A stretch of DNA of 64,000 bases from Methanoplanus endosymbiosus (GTDB taxonomy: Archaea > Halobacteriota > Methanomicrobia > Methanomicrobiales > Methanomicrobiaceae). Where the stretch lies: NCBI RefSeq assembly GCF_024662215.1, contig NZ_CP096115.1, positions 744,001 through 808,000 of the forward strand. The letters are read 5' to 3'. The notes beneath the pieces are model-generated. The model did no database searches and was not told where the DNA came from. It was given only the letters and a program-made list of their open reading frames with translations. The position numbers were made by a program, and so were the translations under genes. Position 1 is the stretch's first letter; every line of letters starts with the position of its first letter. Of the stretch, positions 56,728-64,000 are shown in pieces.

Positions 56728-57348
56728 ATGAGAAAAGACCTGTTTAGAAAAGAACCATTAAAGAGGCTGGCCGCTCCCGACAATACTCAACAGCTCATCG
56801 TTCAGCCCAGGCTGTCCTTATGGATTCTGCTTGCTGCTCTGGCAGTCATACTTATTACAGTGTCATCAGCGTATCTGACCATGACCATATACAGCACAGT
56901 AAACGGCAACGGAATTTTCATAAGCAATTCATCGGACCATGCCCCTAAATCTCCGCTGGATTATGAAGTTCTGCTTTTCATCCCGATAGATGAAGGAAAC
57001 AAAGTATCCACCGGAATGAAAGCACAGATAACTCCGCAGAACATGGACATGGAAGAATATACATACATAAAAGGAACAGTCACCGGCATTTCATCATGGC
57101 CGGTAACAGAAGATGAGATAACAGAAAGACTCAATCATTCAGAACTTGGGGATTACTTCCTGAAAAAAGCCGGAGATCCGGTGTACATAGTAACAGTCTC
57201 TCCCATACAGGACAAAAAAGACCCGGAATCATTTGTTTATTCTGCACAGACAGGCGAAGAACCGGTAATAAAACCCTACTTCATGTGCCACGGACGGATA
57301 ATAACAGATGAAGAGACCGTTCTGGAAAAATTCTTCCCGCCACTATAA
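56728..57348 (+). CDS. NHLM-type bacteriocin secretion protein (HlyD-like), short
   Basis: 206 aa. MRKDLFRKEPLKRLAAPDNT is the typical start of the NHLM-system HlyD-like protein. One membrane helix (LWILLAALAVILITVSSAYL) is followed by a beta domain. The long coiled-coil and lipoyl part of bacterial relatives is missing: the sequence goes from GNGIFI straight to the beta-barrel-like region (DEGNKVSTGMKAQITPQ). That suits an archaeal cell without an outer membrane. It is 15 nt before the C39 ABC transporter gene and forms the export complex with it. Confidence 0.82.
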   Translation: MRKDLFRKEPLKRLAAPDNTQQLIVQPRLSLWILLAALAVILITVSSAYLTMTIYSTVNGNGIFISNSSDHAPKSPLDYEVLLFIPIDEGNKVSTGMKAQITPQNMDMEEYTYIKGTVTGISSWPVTEDEITERLNHSELGDYFLKKAGDPVYIVTVSPIQDKKDPESFVYSAQTGEEPVIKPYFMCHGRIITDEETVLEKFFPPL

Positions 57349-57363
57349 ACAGTAACATATCTT

Positions 57364-59577
57364 ATGAAGTTAATCGATACTAAGTTTATCAATTTTCATA
57401 ACATGATCCGCCCAGCAAAAAGGGTAAAAACTCCGGTAATACTACAGCTTGAGGCAGTAGAATGTGGAGCTGCGGCTCTGGCAATTATTCTTGGCTATCA
57501 TAAACTTTTCCTCCCGCTGGAGAAGGTCCGGGCAGATTGCGGAGTATCACGGGACGGAAGCCAGGCCATTAATATGGTAAAAGCCGCCCGGAAATATGGC
57601 ATGGTGGCAAAGGGGCTTAGAAAAGACGTTGACGGACTAAGAGACCTTGAAATGCCAGTTATACTCCACTGGAACTTCAACCATTTCATAGTCCTTGAAG
57701 GATTTACCGGAGATAAAGCGTACATCAACGACCCAGCCATTGGCAGACGGACAGTAAAGATGGAGGAGCTAAATCAGTCTTTTACAGGAATAGTCCTCAG
57801 CATCACCCCCGGAAACAACTTCAGACCTTCAGGTTCACGGACAAATATCAAAAGCCTGTTAATACCCAAAATAAAGCCTGAAATCATCCCGCTGATATAC
57901 CTAATCATTGCAGGAGTGGCAATGTTAATTCCGGGAATTGCCCTTCCGGTTGCAAACAGTATATTCTTTGATGATATTGTTCTGGCAAACCGCTCATCAC
58001 TGCTGTACCCGCTTCTTTTATACATGAGCTTTTTTGTGGTACTCCAGTTACTGATCAGCTGGGCAAGGGAGACATGCCTTGCACAATGGGAAAACGACCT
58101 GTCATTCAGACTATCAAGGACTTTTTTTCATAAAATATTATTCCTGCCGGTCAGTTTCTTTGATCAGAGGTACGCAGGGGAGATATCATCAAGAGTTGAA
58201 CTAAACAACCAGGTATCAGCGATCATATGCGGGAAAGGTGCAACAGCAGTCCTTGACATCTTCATATCAATAGTCTATCTTATACTGCTCTTCATACTAA
58301 GCACTGCACTCTCAGTTGTAGCCTGCTTCATTGCCATAGGAAACCTCGTATTTTTAAGCTGGATTTCATCAAAAAGAATAGACTTAAGCAGAAAACTCAT
58401 CCTTGAACAGGGAAAGATCAGTGGGGTTGCATACTCCGGAATCGGGATGATCGAGTCGCTTAAAGCCAGCGGAAAAGAATCAGAATTCTTTGAGAGATGG
58501 GCAGGACATCATGCACAGTACATTAATACCGAGCGTTCTGTCTCAAAAACCTCCTCAATGATGGCTATTGTTCCGGTAATGATAAACGGTCTTGGAACAA
58601 CTGCCATCCTTGCTGTAGGAAGCAATCTTATCTTTGCCGGCAGCATCACAATCGGTTTCTTCTTCGCATATCAGGCACTGCTTGCAAATTTCCTGATGCC
58701 AATCCAGAGGCTTATAAACGTAGGAGGGGACTTATCAGAGCTTGAAGGCACACTTCAGAGACTTGCCGATGTTGAGCGCAATATCCCGGACGACAAAAAA
58801 TTATCCATCCTTGATTCGGAGCCCCTGACAGGGAATAAGCAGAGAAAACTGGACGGTTATGTAGAGTTTAAGGATATAACATTTGGCTACAGTCCCCTTG
58901 AAGCTCCGCTGCTGGATAATTTCTCATTTTCACTAAAACCGGGAAGCCGTGTTGCACTGGTAGGGCCTTCAGGATGCGGCAAGAGTACTATTGCCCGTCT
59001 GATGGCCGGACTGTATGAACCATGGTCAGGAGAGATACTCATAGACGGCAAAAAAATCTCTGAAATTCCAAAGCAGCAGCTGTACCTCTCTCTTGCATTC
59101 GTGAATCAGGAGATCTTCATCTTTGAGGGAACAGTCCGGGACAATATTACTTTGTGGGATAAAACCCTTCCGGATGCCAAAATAATCCAGGCTGCAAAGG
59201 ATGCAGAGATACACGACCTGATCTCATCACTTTCAAAAGACTATGACCATCCGGTCTCAGAAGGTGGCCGGGATTTAAGCGGGGGTCAGAAGCAGCGGCT
59301 TGAGATAGCACGGGCAATTGCCAAAGACCCATCCATTCTTGTTCTTGATGAAGCCACCAGTGCCCTTGATGCACTCACTGAAAAACAGATTGAGCATAAT
59401 CTAAGGAAAAGAGGCTGTACATGTCTTATAATTGCTCACCGGCTGAGTACTATCCGGGACTGTGACAATATTATTGTCCTTGATAAAGGTAAGATCGTTG
59501 AAGAGGGAACACATCAGCAGCTTATGAAGAATAAAGGGCCATATTTCCGGCTCATAACAGCTGAAGAGGAGGCATGA
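57364..59577 (+). CDS. Peptidase-containing ABC transporter (C39, NHLM type 1)
   Basis: 737 aa. C39 peptidase at ~15-150: catalytic C34 (LEAVECGAAALA), H107 (HWNFNHFIVLEG) and D123 (YINDPAIG), all present. Six-helix membrane domain at ~170-470. ABC domain at ~500-735: Walker A VGPSGCGKST, Q-loop FVNQEIF, signature DLSGGQKQR, Walker B ILVLDEATSALD, H-loop IIAHRLST. It cuts precursors after the TGG and exports the modified cores. It overlaps the next transporter gene by 4 nt (ATGA). Confidence 0.95.
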   Translation: MKLIDTKFINFHNMIRPAKRVKTPVILQLEAVECGAAALAIILGYHKLFLPLEKVRADCGVSRDGSQAINMVKAARKYGMVAKGLRKDVDGLRDLEMPVILHWNFNHFIVLEGFTGDKAYINDPAIGRRTVKMEELNQSFTGIVLSITPGNNFRPSGSRTNIKSLLIPKIKPEIIPLIYLIIAGVAMLIPGIALPVANSIFFDDIVLANRSSLLYPLLLYMSFFVVLQLLISWARETCLAQWENDLSFRLSRTFFHKILFLPVSFFDQRYAGEISSRVELNNQVSAIICGKGATAVLDIFISIVYLILLFILSTALSVVACFIAIGNLVFLSWISSKRIDLSRKLILEQGKISGVAYSGIGMIESLKASGKESEFFERWAGHHAQYINTERSVSKTSSMMAIVPVMINGLGTTAILAVGSNLIFAGSITIGFFFAYQALLANFLMPIQRLINVGGDLSELEGTLQRLADVERNIPDDKKLSILDSEPLTGNKQRKLDGYVEFKDITFGYSPLEAPLLDNFSFSLKPGSRVALVGPSGCGKSTIARLMAGLYEPWSGEILIDGKKISEIPKQQLYLSLAFVNQEIFIFEGTVRDNITLWDKTLPDAKIIQAAKDAEIHDLISSLSKDYDHPVSEGGRDLSGGQKQRLEIARAIAKDPSILVLDEATSALDALTEKQIEHNLRKRGCTCLIIAHRLSTIRDCDNIIVLDKGKIVEEGTHQQLMKNKGPYFRLITAEEEA

Positions 59578-62426
59578 CCCGGATGAACTCAGAATCAGAT
59601 GCGGTAAATAAATACAAAACCGGCGAAGAGGTAGTTTTTTCCAATCCGTCAGTCTGCTACCGTGTTGTAAAAGGCAGCCTCATCGTCTATATCACACAAC
59701 ATTATAGCAATTCATGGGGAAGGCACCTGCCAGGTCTTTATCTTGAACCGGGAGAGTCGGTTTTTGGATTTATTCCCGGAAATGTGGGTCTGACAGCAGT
59801 TTTCCAGACATATTCAGAGATAGAAGAGACTGACATAGAGAATTTAGATGCTCCCAGTGAAGATACTCTCCGGAGATGGGCTGAATGGATCGGCCACCCC
59901 CTTCTGACAGATAATAAACAGTCATATCCGGGCCATATTTCTTTGAAATCCGGAATAAAAGAGATAACAGAAGGGCAGCAGATCAGATTTAACTTAATGG
60001 AAGAACCCTTCCTTTTATGCAGGGTTACTAAGGGAACACTCCGGGATACAATCTCGGATATGACATTCACAGATGAAACAGGTATATTTCCGGTTCTGAG
60101 CAACACGGTACTGTATGCAGCATCTGATGTTTCACTGGAGATACTGCTTCCTGAAACAGAGACGATAAATATTGACATCACGCTATTTAACAGCACCTGC
60201 AGGGAATGGATGCTCTCAAGGGTTACTGCCAGAAGCAAAAAATATCTGAATGACGAAGAGAAACGGATTAATGCCTGGATTACACAGGAGGAGGAGATCA
60301 ATGAGCGTATTATTCATAAGTCCTCTGAACCGGAGGGAAGCAATAATCCACTCTGGCCGGCTTTTTCACGGGTTTTAAGGGAAATTGGCATACCGGATGA
60401 GGATTGTTCCCCTCCTAAGCAGCATGCACCGGTCAAAGATGAAAAGGAGGTATTCACCGAGCTTATCCGGATGGCTGAACATTCCGGTGTCAGGATACGA
60501 AGGGTAGGACTCACATATAAGTGGTGGAAAGAAGATTGCGGACCACTTCTTGTGACTACAGAGGACGGGACCATGCTTGCGGCTATTGCAGACAGACCGG
60601 GACGCTATACTCTCTACTCCGGCAATGATCCGGTGGCGAAGAACCATGAGGCAGGAAATATAGCCCTTTCTCCAACCGCTTATATGCTGTACCCTACATT
60701 TCCGGACCGGAAGCTTTCTTTTACAGACATTTTTATGTTTCTGTACAGGGCTGTCTGGAAGCGGGATATTCTGTTTTTACTGGTCTTTGGAATGATTGCA
60801 GGAGTTTTAACCACTGCAATACCTCTTGCAACCGGACTTGTTTTTAATAATGCAATACCGCACCATGACTATCCTCTGTTTCAGGCGATAATTCTTGTAC
60901 TCTTTATGAGTGTGATCTCGTCTGCACTCTTTCAGCTGGCACGGGAGATCGCAACCATACGGATGGAAGGGCGGATCGGCAGTGTATTTGAAGGAGCGGT
61001 ATGGGACAGGCTGTTAAAACTGCCGCCGTCTTTTTTCCGGAACTATAACTCCGGAGATCTTGCTTTAAGAGCAGGAATTGTTGATGAGATAAGAGAACTC
61101 ATCTCCGGCGTTACAGTTACGGTGTTATTCGGGGCTGTATTCTCGGTCTTTAATATCATACTTATGTTTGCCATATACCCTGATGTTGCCCTGTATTCAG
61201 TTCTTCTCGTTGGTGGGTTCTTCCTTTTAACTGTGGCAATTGGTTATATCAGTGTCAGATACAGACAGAGAATGCTTGATCTGCGGGGGCATCTTGGAGG
61301 AGTATCATTTCAGATACTATCAGGAATTACAAAGATAACTGCTGCCGGAGCACAGAACCGGGCATATGTCTGGTGGGAGAAGGAATTTAAAAAGCAGATG
61401 GACTATAAACTAAAGGTCAGCACCTGCAATGCCTATATCCGGGTATTGACTGTTTTCTGGCCCGGTCTTCTGACGATACTGGTCTTTGCCCTTACCGGCA
61501 GTGCTCTTTCTGTTGTACATCCTGATCAGGATCACGGCTGGTTCCTTGCGTTTTATGCTGCGGTCGGGGCATTTTCCGTAGCATTTACCGGTCTTGCCGA
61601 GGCATCGGTTATGATGTGGAATGTCAGGCCAATGTGGGACTGGATAAAACCCATTATCACTTCAGAGACTGAGGTGAACAGCGGTCATATTTCACCGGGA
61701 GTACTCTCAGGTGCTGTGGAACTGAACCATGTCAGTTTCAGATATTCACAGAATAGTCCGCTTATTCTTGATGATGTCTCCATATCTGTCAATCCCGGTG
61801 AGTTCGTGGCAATAGTCGGTCAGTCCGGCAGTGGCAAATCCACCCTGCTCAGAATACTACTTGGGTTTGAAAGACCGTTTTTAGGGTCTGTAGTATATGA
61901 CCAAAAAAGGCTTGCCAATCTAAATGTACGTGAGGTCAGAAAACAGATTGGAGTCGTTATCCAGGATGAAAGCCTGATGTCAGACAGTATCCTGAATAAT
62001 ATTGCCGGATCGCGATCAATTTCAATGGAAGAGGCCTGGGAGGCTGCTGAAATGGCAGGTATAGATGAGGACATAAGGGAGATGCCTATGCAGATGCACA
62101 CCATTATCAGTGAGGGATCGGGAAATATTTCAGGAGGACAGAAGCAGCGGATCCTGATTGCACGTGCCATAGCTTTTAGGCCCGGAATTATGTTCCTGGA
62201 TGAAGCGACAAGTGCACTTGATAATACCACTCAGAAAAAGGTCATGGAGAGCTTAAAGCAGCTCAATCTGACACGGATTGTAATTGCCCACCGGTTGTCG
62301 AGTATAAAGGGTGCTGACCGGATTTATGTCCTTGATAAAGGGAAAATTGCCGAGGCGGGCACTTATGAGGAACTGATTCAGAAGGGTGGTATATTCTCGG
62401 ATCTTGCAAGGCATCAACTTATATGA
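59574..62426 (+). CDS. ABC transporter of the NHLM export system (type 2)
   Basis: 950 aa. The first ~380 residues are a soluble region found in NHLM-type partner transporters, including a cyclic-nucleotide-like beta barrel (NPSVCYRVVKGSLIVYITQH). It lacks the C39 Cys. A membrane domain (~390-680) and an ABC domain follow: Walker A VGQSGSGKST, signature ISGGQKQR, Walker B IMFLDEATSALD, H-loop VIAHRLSS. In bacterial clusters it pairs with the C39 transporter as a heterodimer. Translation is coupled to the upstream gene. Complete. Confidence 0.93.
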   Translation: MTRMNSESDAVNKYKTGEEVVFSNPSVCYRVVKGSLIVYITQHYSNSWGRHLPGLYLEPGESVFGFIPGNVGLTAVFQTYSEIEETDIENLDAPSEDTLRRWAEWIGHPLLTDNKQSYPGHISLKSGIKEITEGQQIRFNLMEEPFLLCRVTKGTLRDTISDMTFTDETGIFPVLSNTVLYAASDVSLEILLPETETINIDITLFNSTCREWMLSRVTARSKKYLNDEEKRINAWITQEEEINERIIHKSSEPEGSNNPLWPAFSRVLREIGIPDEDCSPPKQHAPVKDEKEVFTELIRMAEHSGVRIRRVGLTYKWWKEDCGPLLVTTEDGTMLAAIADRPGRYTLYSGNDPVAKNHEAGNIALSPTAYMLYPTFPDRKLSFTDIFMFLYRAVWKRDILFLLVFGMIAGVLTTAIPLATGLVFNNAIPHHDYPLFQAIILVLFMSVISSALFQLAREIATIRMEGRIGSVFEGAVWDRLLKLPPSFFRNYNSGDLALRAGIVDEIRELISGVTVTVLFGAVFSVFNIILMFAIYPDVALYSVLLVGGFFLLTVAIGYISVRYRQRMLDLRGHLGGVSFQILSGITKITAAGAQNRAYVWWEKEFKKQMDYKLKVSTCNAYIRVLTVFWPGLLTILVFALTGSALSVVHPDQDHGWFLAFYAAVGAFSVAFTGLAEASVMMWNVRPMWDWIKPIITSETEVNSGHISPGVLSGAVELNHVSFRYSQNSPLILDDVSISVNPGEFVAIVGQSGSGKSTLLRILLGFERPFLGSVVYDQKRLANLNVREVRKQIGVVIQDESLMSDSILNNIAGSRSISMEEAWEAAEMAGIDEDIREMPMQMHTIISEGSGNISGGQKQRILIARAIAFRPGIMFLDEATSALDNTTQKKVMESLKQLNLTRIVIAHRLSSIKGADRIYVLDKGKIAEAGTYEELIQKGGIFSDLARHQLI

Positions 62427-62587
62427 ATATCTGAAAATACCCGCAATATCCGGCATGTGATCTGTCAATATCTGCCGGATATATAAATCCCATGCTCTTC
62501 TACCGGATGCTTACGAAATGAGAACAGAAGATAATATGTACCGGAAGTTTACAGAAATATTACTTAAAGGAGAGGACATTGCATAAG

Positions 62588-63223
62588 ATGTTAATTAACA
62601 GTAGCCCGATAACGATCCGCCCGTTTGAAGAGAGTGACTCTCCGGCAGTGAACCGGATACTTGCACAGTCCTTCTTCAGCAAGGTCCATTCACTGACCGG
62701 GCTGTCTGAGGAGAAGGCTCTCCGGCTTGCAGAAGACGCAGAGATATTCCCGGACAGGCCAATTGACGGATATTTCATTGCCGAATACAAGGGAGAAATC
62801 GCCGGTGCAGTCCTGCTGAAGTTTACAGGACAGAACAGGCCGGCAGAGGATGTGAACTATTGGCAGGTCGCGAAAAAACACGGCATTATCAGGACCTTAA
62901 AACTGCTCTTCGGATTTTCAGTGCTGGTTGAGAGCGTAAGGCCGGAGGAATGCTATATAGAATTTATCGCCACCGGAAGTGAATTCAGGGGAAAGGGAAT
63001 TGCTACGGCACTCATCCGCCATGCCGGAAATTATGCAGAAAAAGGTGGCTTTGAGGAGTTTACGCTGTATGTGGCATCCGGAAATCCGGCACAAAAACTC
63101 TACGAGAGACTTGGGTTTAAGGTGCAGAGTTCATACAAGAGCAGGATTACAAAAATAATCTTCGGCATTGACACCTGGGTTTACATGACAATGCCAGCCT
63201 GGAAATCCGGAAGAGAAAAATGA
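62588..63223 (+). CDS. GNAT-family N-acetyltransferase
   Basis: 211 aa from the ATG at 62588, with a strong ribosome site (AAAGGAGAGG) 10 nt upstream; a TTG three codons earlier is too near it. Motif A, EFRGKGIATALIRHA, binds acetyl-CoA, and NPAQKLYERLGFKVQSSY is motif B. Substrate unknown. It follows the export operon by 160 nt on the same strand but has its own ribosome site and may be unrelated to the peptide pathway. A fragment like its middle lies at the end of the window. Confidence 0.92.
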   Translation: MLINSSPITIRPFEESDSPAVNRILAQSFFSKVHSLTGLSEEKALRLAEDAEIFPDRPIDGYFIAEYKGEIAGAVLLKFTGQNRPAEDVNYWQVAKKHGIIRTLKLLFGFSVLVESVRPEECYIEFIATGSEFRGKGIATALIRHAGNYAEKGGFEEFTLYVASGNPAQKLYERLGFKVQSSYKSRITKIIFGIDTWVYMTMPAWKSGREK

Positions 63224-63360
63224 GACATTAGGTTACCGGAAATAACCATTACAGAAAGCAAACAGATTTTGTTTATTTATGATAACTACATGATATTATT
63301 ATCCGGATGAATAGAATTAAGAAGTTTAAAATCAGATATAATCACATTGGGAGCTTTAAA

Positions 63361-63540
63361 ATGACATCCTGTTCAGAGCAGTATATTGTAGATGAAAATG
63401 GCAATAAAATATCTGTAATTCTTCCATTTTCAGAGTATCAAAAGATGCAGGAGGATTTACACGATCTTGCTGTTATTGCGGAAAGGAAAAATGAAGAAAC
63501 CATTGACATCAATGAACTGAAGAGAAGAATTGGAAAATAA
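63361..63540 (+). CDS. RelB/Phd-like antitoxin
   Basis: 59 aa from the ATG at 63361 (MTSCSEQYIVDENGNKISVI), which has GGGAG upstream; an ATG at 63307 is possible but lacks one. The N-terminus is a small beta-alpha DNA-binding part (ILPFSEYQKMQEDLHDLAVI) and the acidic tail binds the toxin. It stops 3 nt before the RelE-like gene. Confidence 0.85.
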   Translation: MTSCSEQYIVDENGNKISVILPFSEYQKMQEDLHDLAVIAERKNEETIDINELKRRIGK

Positions 63541-63543
63541 GAC

Positions 63544-63810
63544 ATGATTCCGTATTCTATTGGATATAAAGACGGAATTAAAAGAGATCTTAATAAAATC
63601 AGTAAAATATATTATGATTCCATCTTTTCACGAATAGGTAAATTATCTATAGAACCTATACCCTCAGATTCTGTGAAAATAGCCGGTTCTGACAATTATT
63701 ACCGTATTCGTTCAGGAGATTACCGAATAATATACACCGTAATACATGAACAAAACTCGGTTATAATATATTATATAAGGCACAGGAAGAATATATACCG
63801 GGATTTTTAA
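63544..63810 (+). CDS. RelE/ParE-superfamily toxin
   Basis: 88 aa, normal for RelE. GYKDGIKRDLNKISKIYYD, YYRIRSGDYRIIYTVIHEQN and VIIYYIRHRKNIYRD include the conserved Arg/Tyr/Arg residues used by mRNA interferases. It pairs with the antitoxin directly upstream. Unlike the other toxin genes in this window it is intact. Confidence 0.92.
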   Translation: MIPYSIGYKDGIKRDLNKISKIYYDSIFSRIGKLSIEPIPSDSVKIAGSDNYYRIRSGDYRIIYTVIHEQNSVIIYYIRHRKNIYRDF

Positions 63811-63951
63811 AGAGTACATCAACATATATTTTTTAGAACATATCTTCTGATCATCCAGGCATACAATACATATGTTTTATTCTAAGTTTAGAAGAGGACT
63901 TCCGGAACACAAAAGACCTCTTTTAATTTTATATTCCTGTCAGAAAAATAA

Positions 63952-64000
63952 GACCGGAGGAATGCTATATAGAATTCCTCGCCACCGGAAGTGAATTCAG
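63952..64000 (+). pseudogene. Fragment of a second GNAT gene, cut by the window end
   Basis: Codes RPEECYIEFLATGSEF, nearly identical to residues of the acetyltransferase at 62588 (bases 62941-62986). The upstream 100 nt has no matching GNAT start, so this is a fragment, unless the gene restarts beyond the window. Confidence 0.5.

Overview
The window looks like a chromosome segment of a methanogenic archaeon, most likely of the order Methanomicrobiales (a Methanoplanus/Methanolacinia-like genome). The basis is the archaeal gene families (type IV pilin with an archaeal N-terminus, histidine kinases built on an RHDILNQ module, AEP-type primase), TATA-like boxes about 25 nt upstream of start codons, and frequent Shine-Dalgarno sites (GGAGG, GGTG) inside operons. 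The genus is an inference. No rRNA or tRNA gene was recognised.

Layout. 1-6.2 kb: 3' part of a RecQ/HRDC-like gene with HEAT-like repeats, corA, and a large REC-GAF-PAS histidine kinase. 6.66-20.4 kb: a complete type I-G (formerly I-U) CRISPR-Cas locus. The cas operon runs on the minus strand: cas3 (C-terminal HD), csx17/cas8, csb1/cas7, csb2/cas5-6, cas4-cas1 fusion, cas2. It runs into a 53-repeat array whose far end has four decayed repeats in the same 72-73 nt phase. 21-23 kb: a surface protein and toxin-antitoxin relics. 23.1-26.7 kb: a three-gene primase-helicase replication module from a mobile element. 27.5-32.8 kb: two signalling histidine kinases and a soluble chemoreceptor. 32.8-47.3 kb: an island of broken and mobile genes: resolvase and a resolvase tail, TnpB relic with a right-end RNA region, dead toxins beside living antitoxins, an IS1-like element in a wrecked type I restriction locus, two Fic genes, a DUF4062 ATPase with a heptad repeat linker, a pilin-LamG protein, and 71-bp tandem repeats.

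48.6-62.4 kb holds the most interesting system: an archaeal RiPP (modified peptide) cluster. A radical SAM/SPASM maturase is paired with an unknown 327-aa protein. Five Nif11-type precursor genes with TGG leaders and short Cys/His/aromatic cores follow on the opposite strand, with at least two decayed copies. An NHLM-type export system closes the cluster: HlyD-like protein, C39-peptidase ABC transporter and second ABC transporter. The precursors look recently duplicated. The first has been cut from its promoter by two insertions: a 1719-bp IS701-like element with 4-bp target duplication and a 261-bp MITE with 8-bp duplication. Removing both on paper restores exactly the 25-nt promoter spacing of the sister genes.

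62.6-64 kb: a GNAT acetyltransferase, a RelBE-like pair, and the start of a second GNAT fragment cut by the window end.
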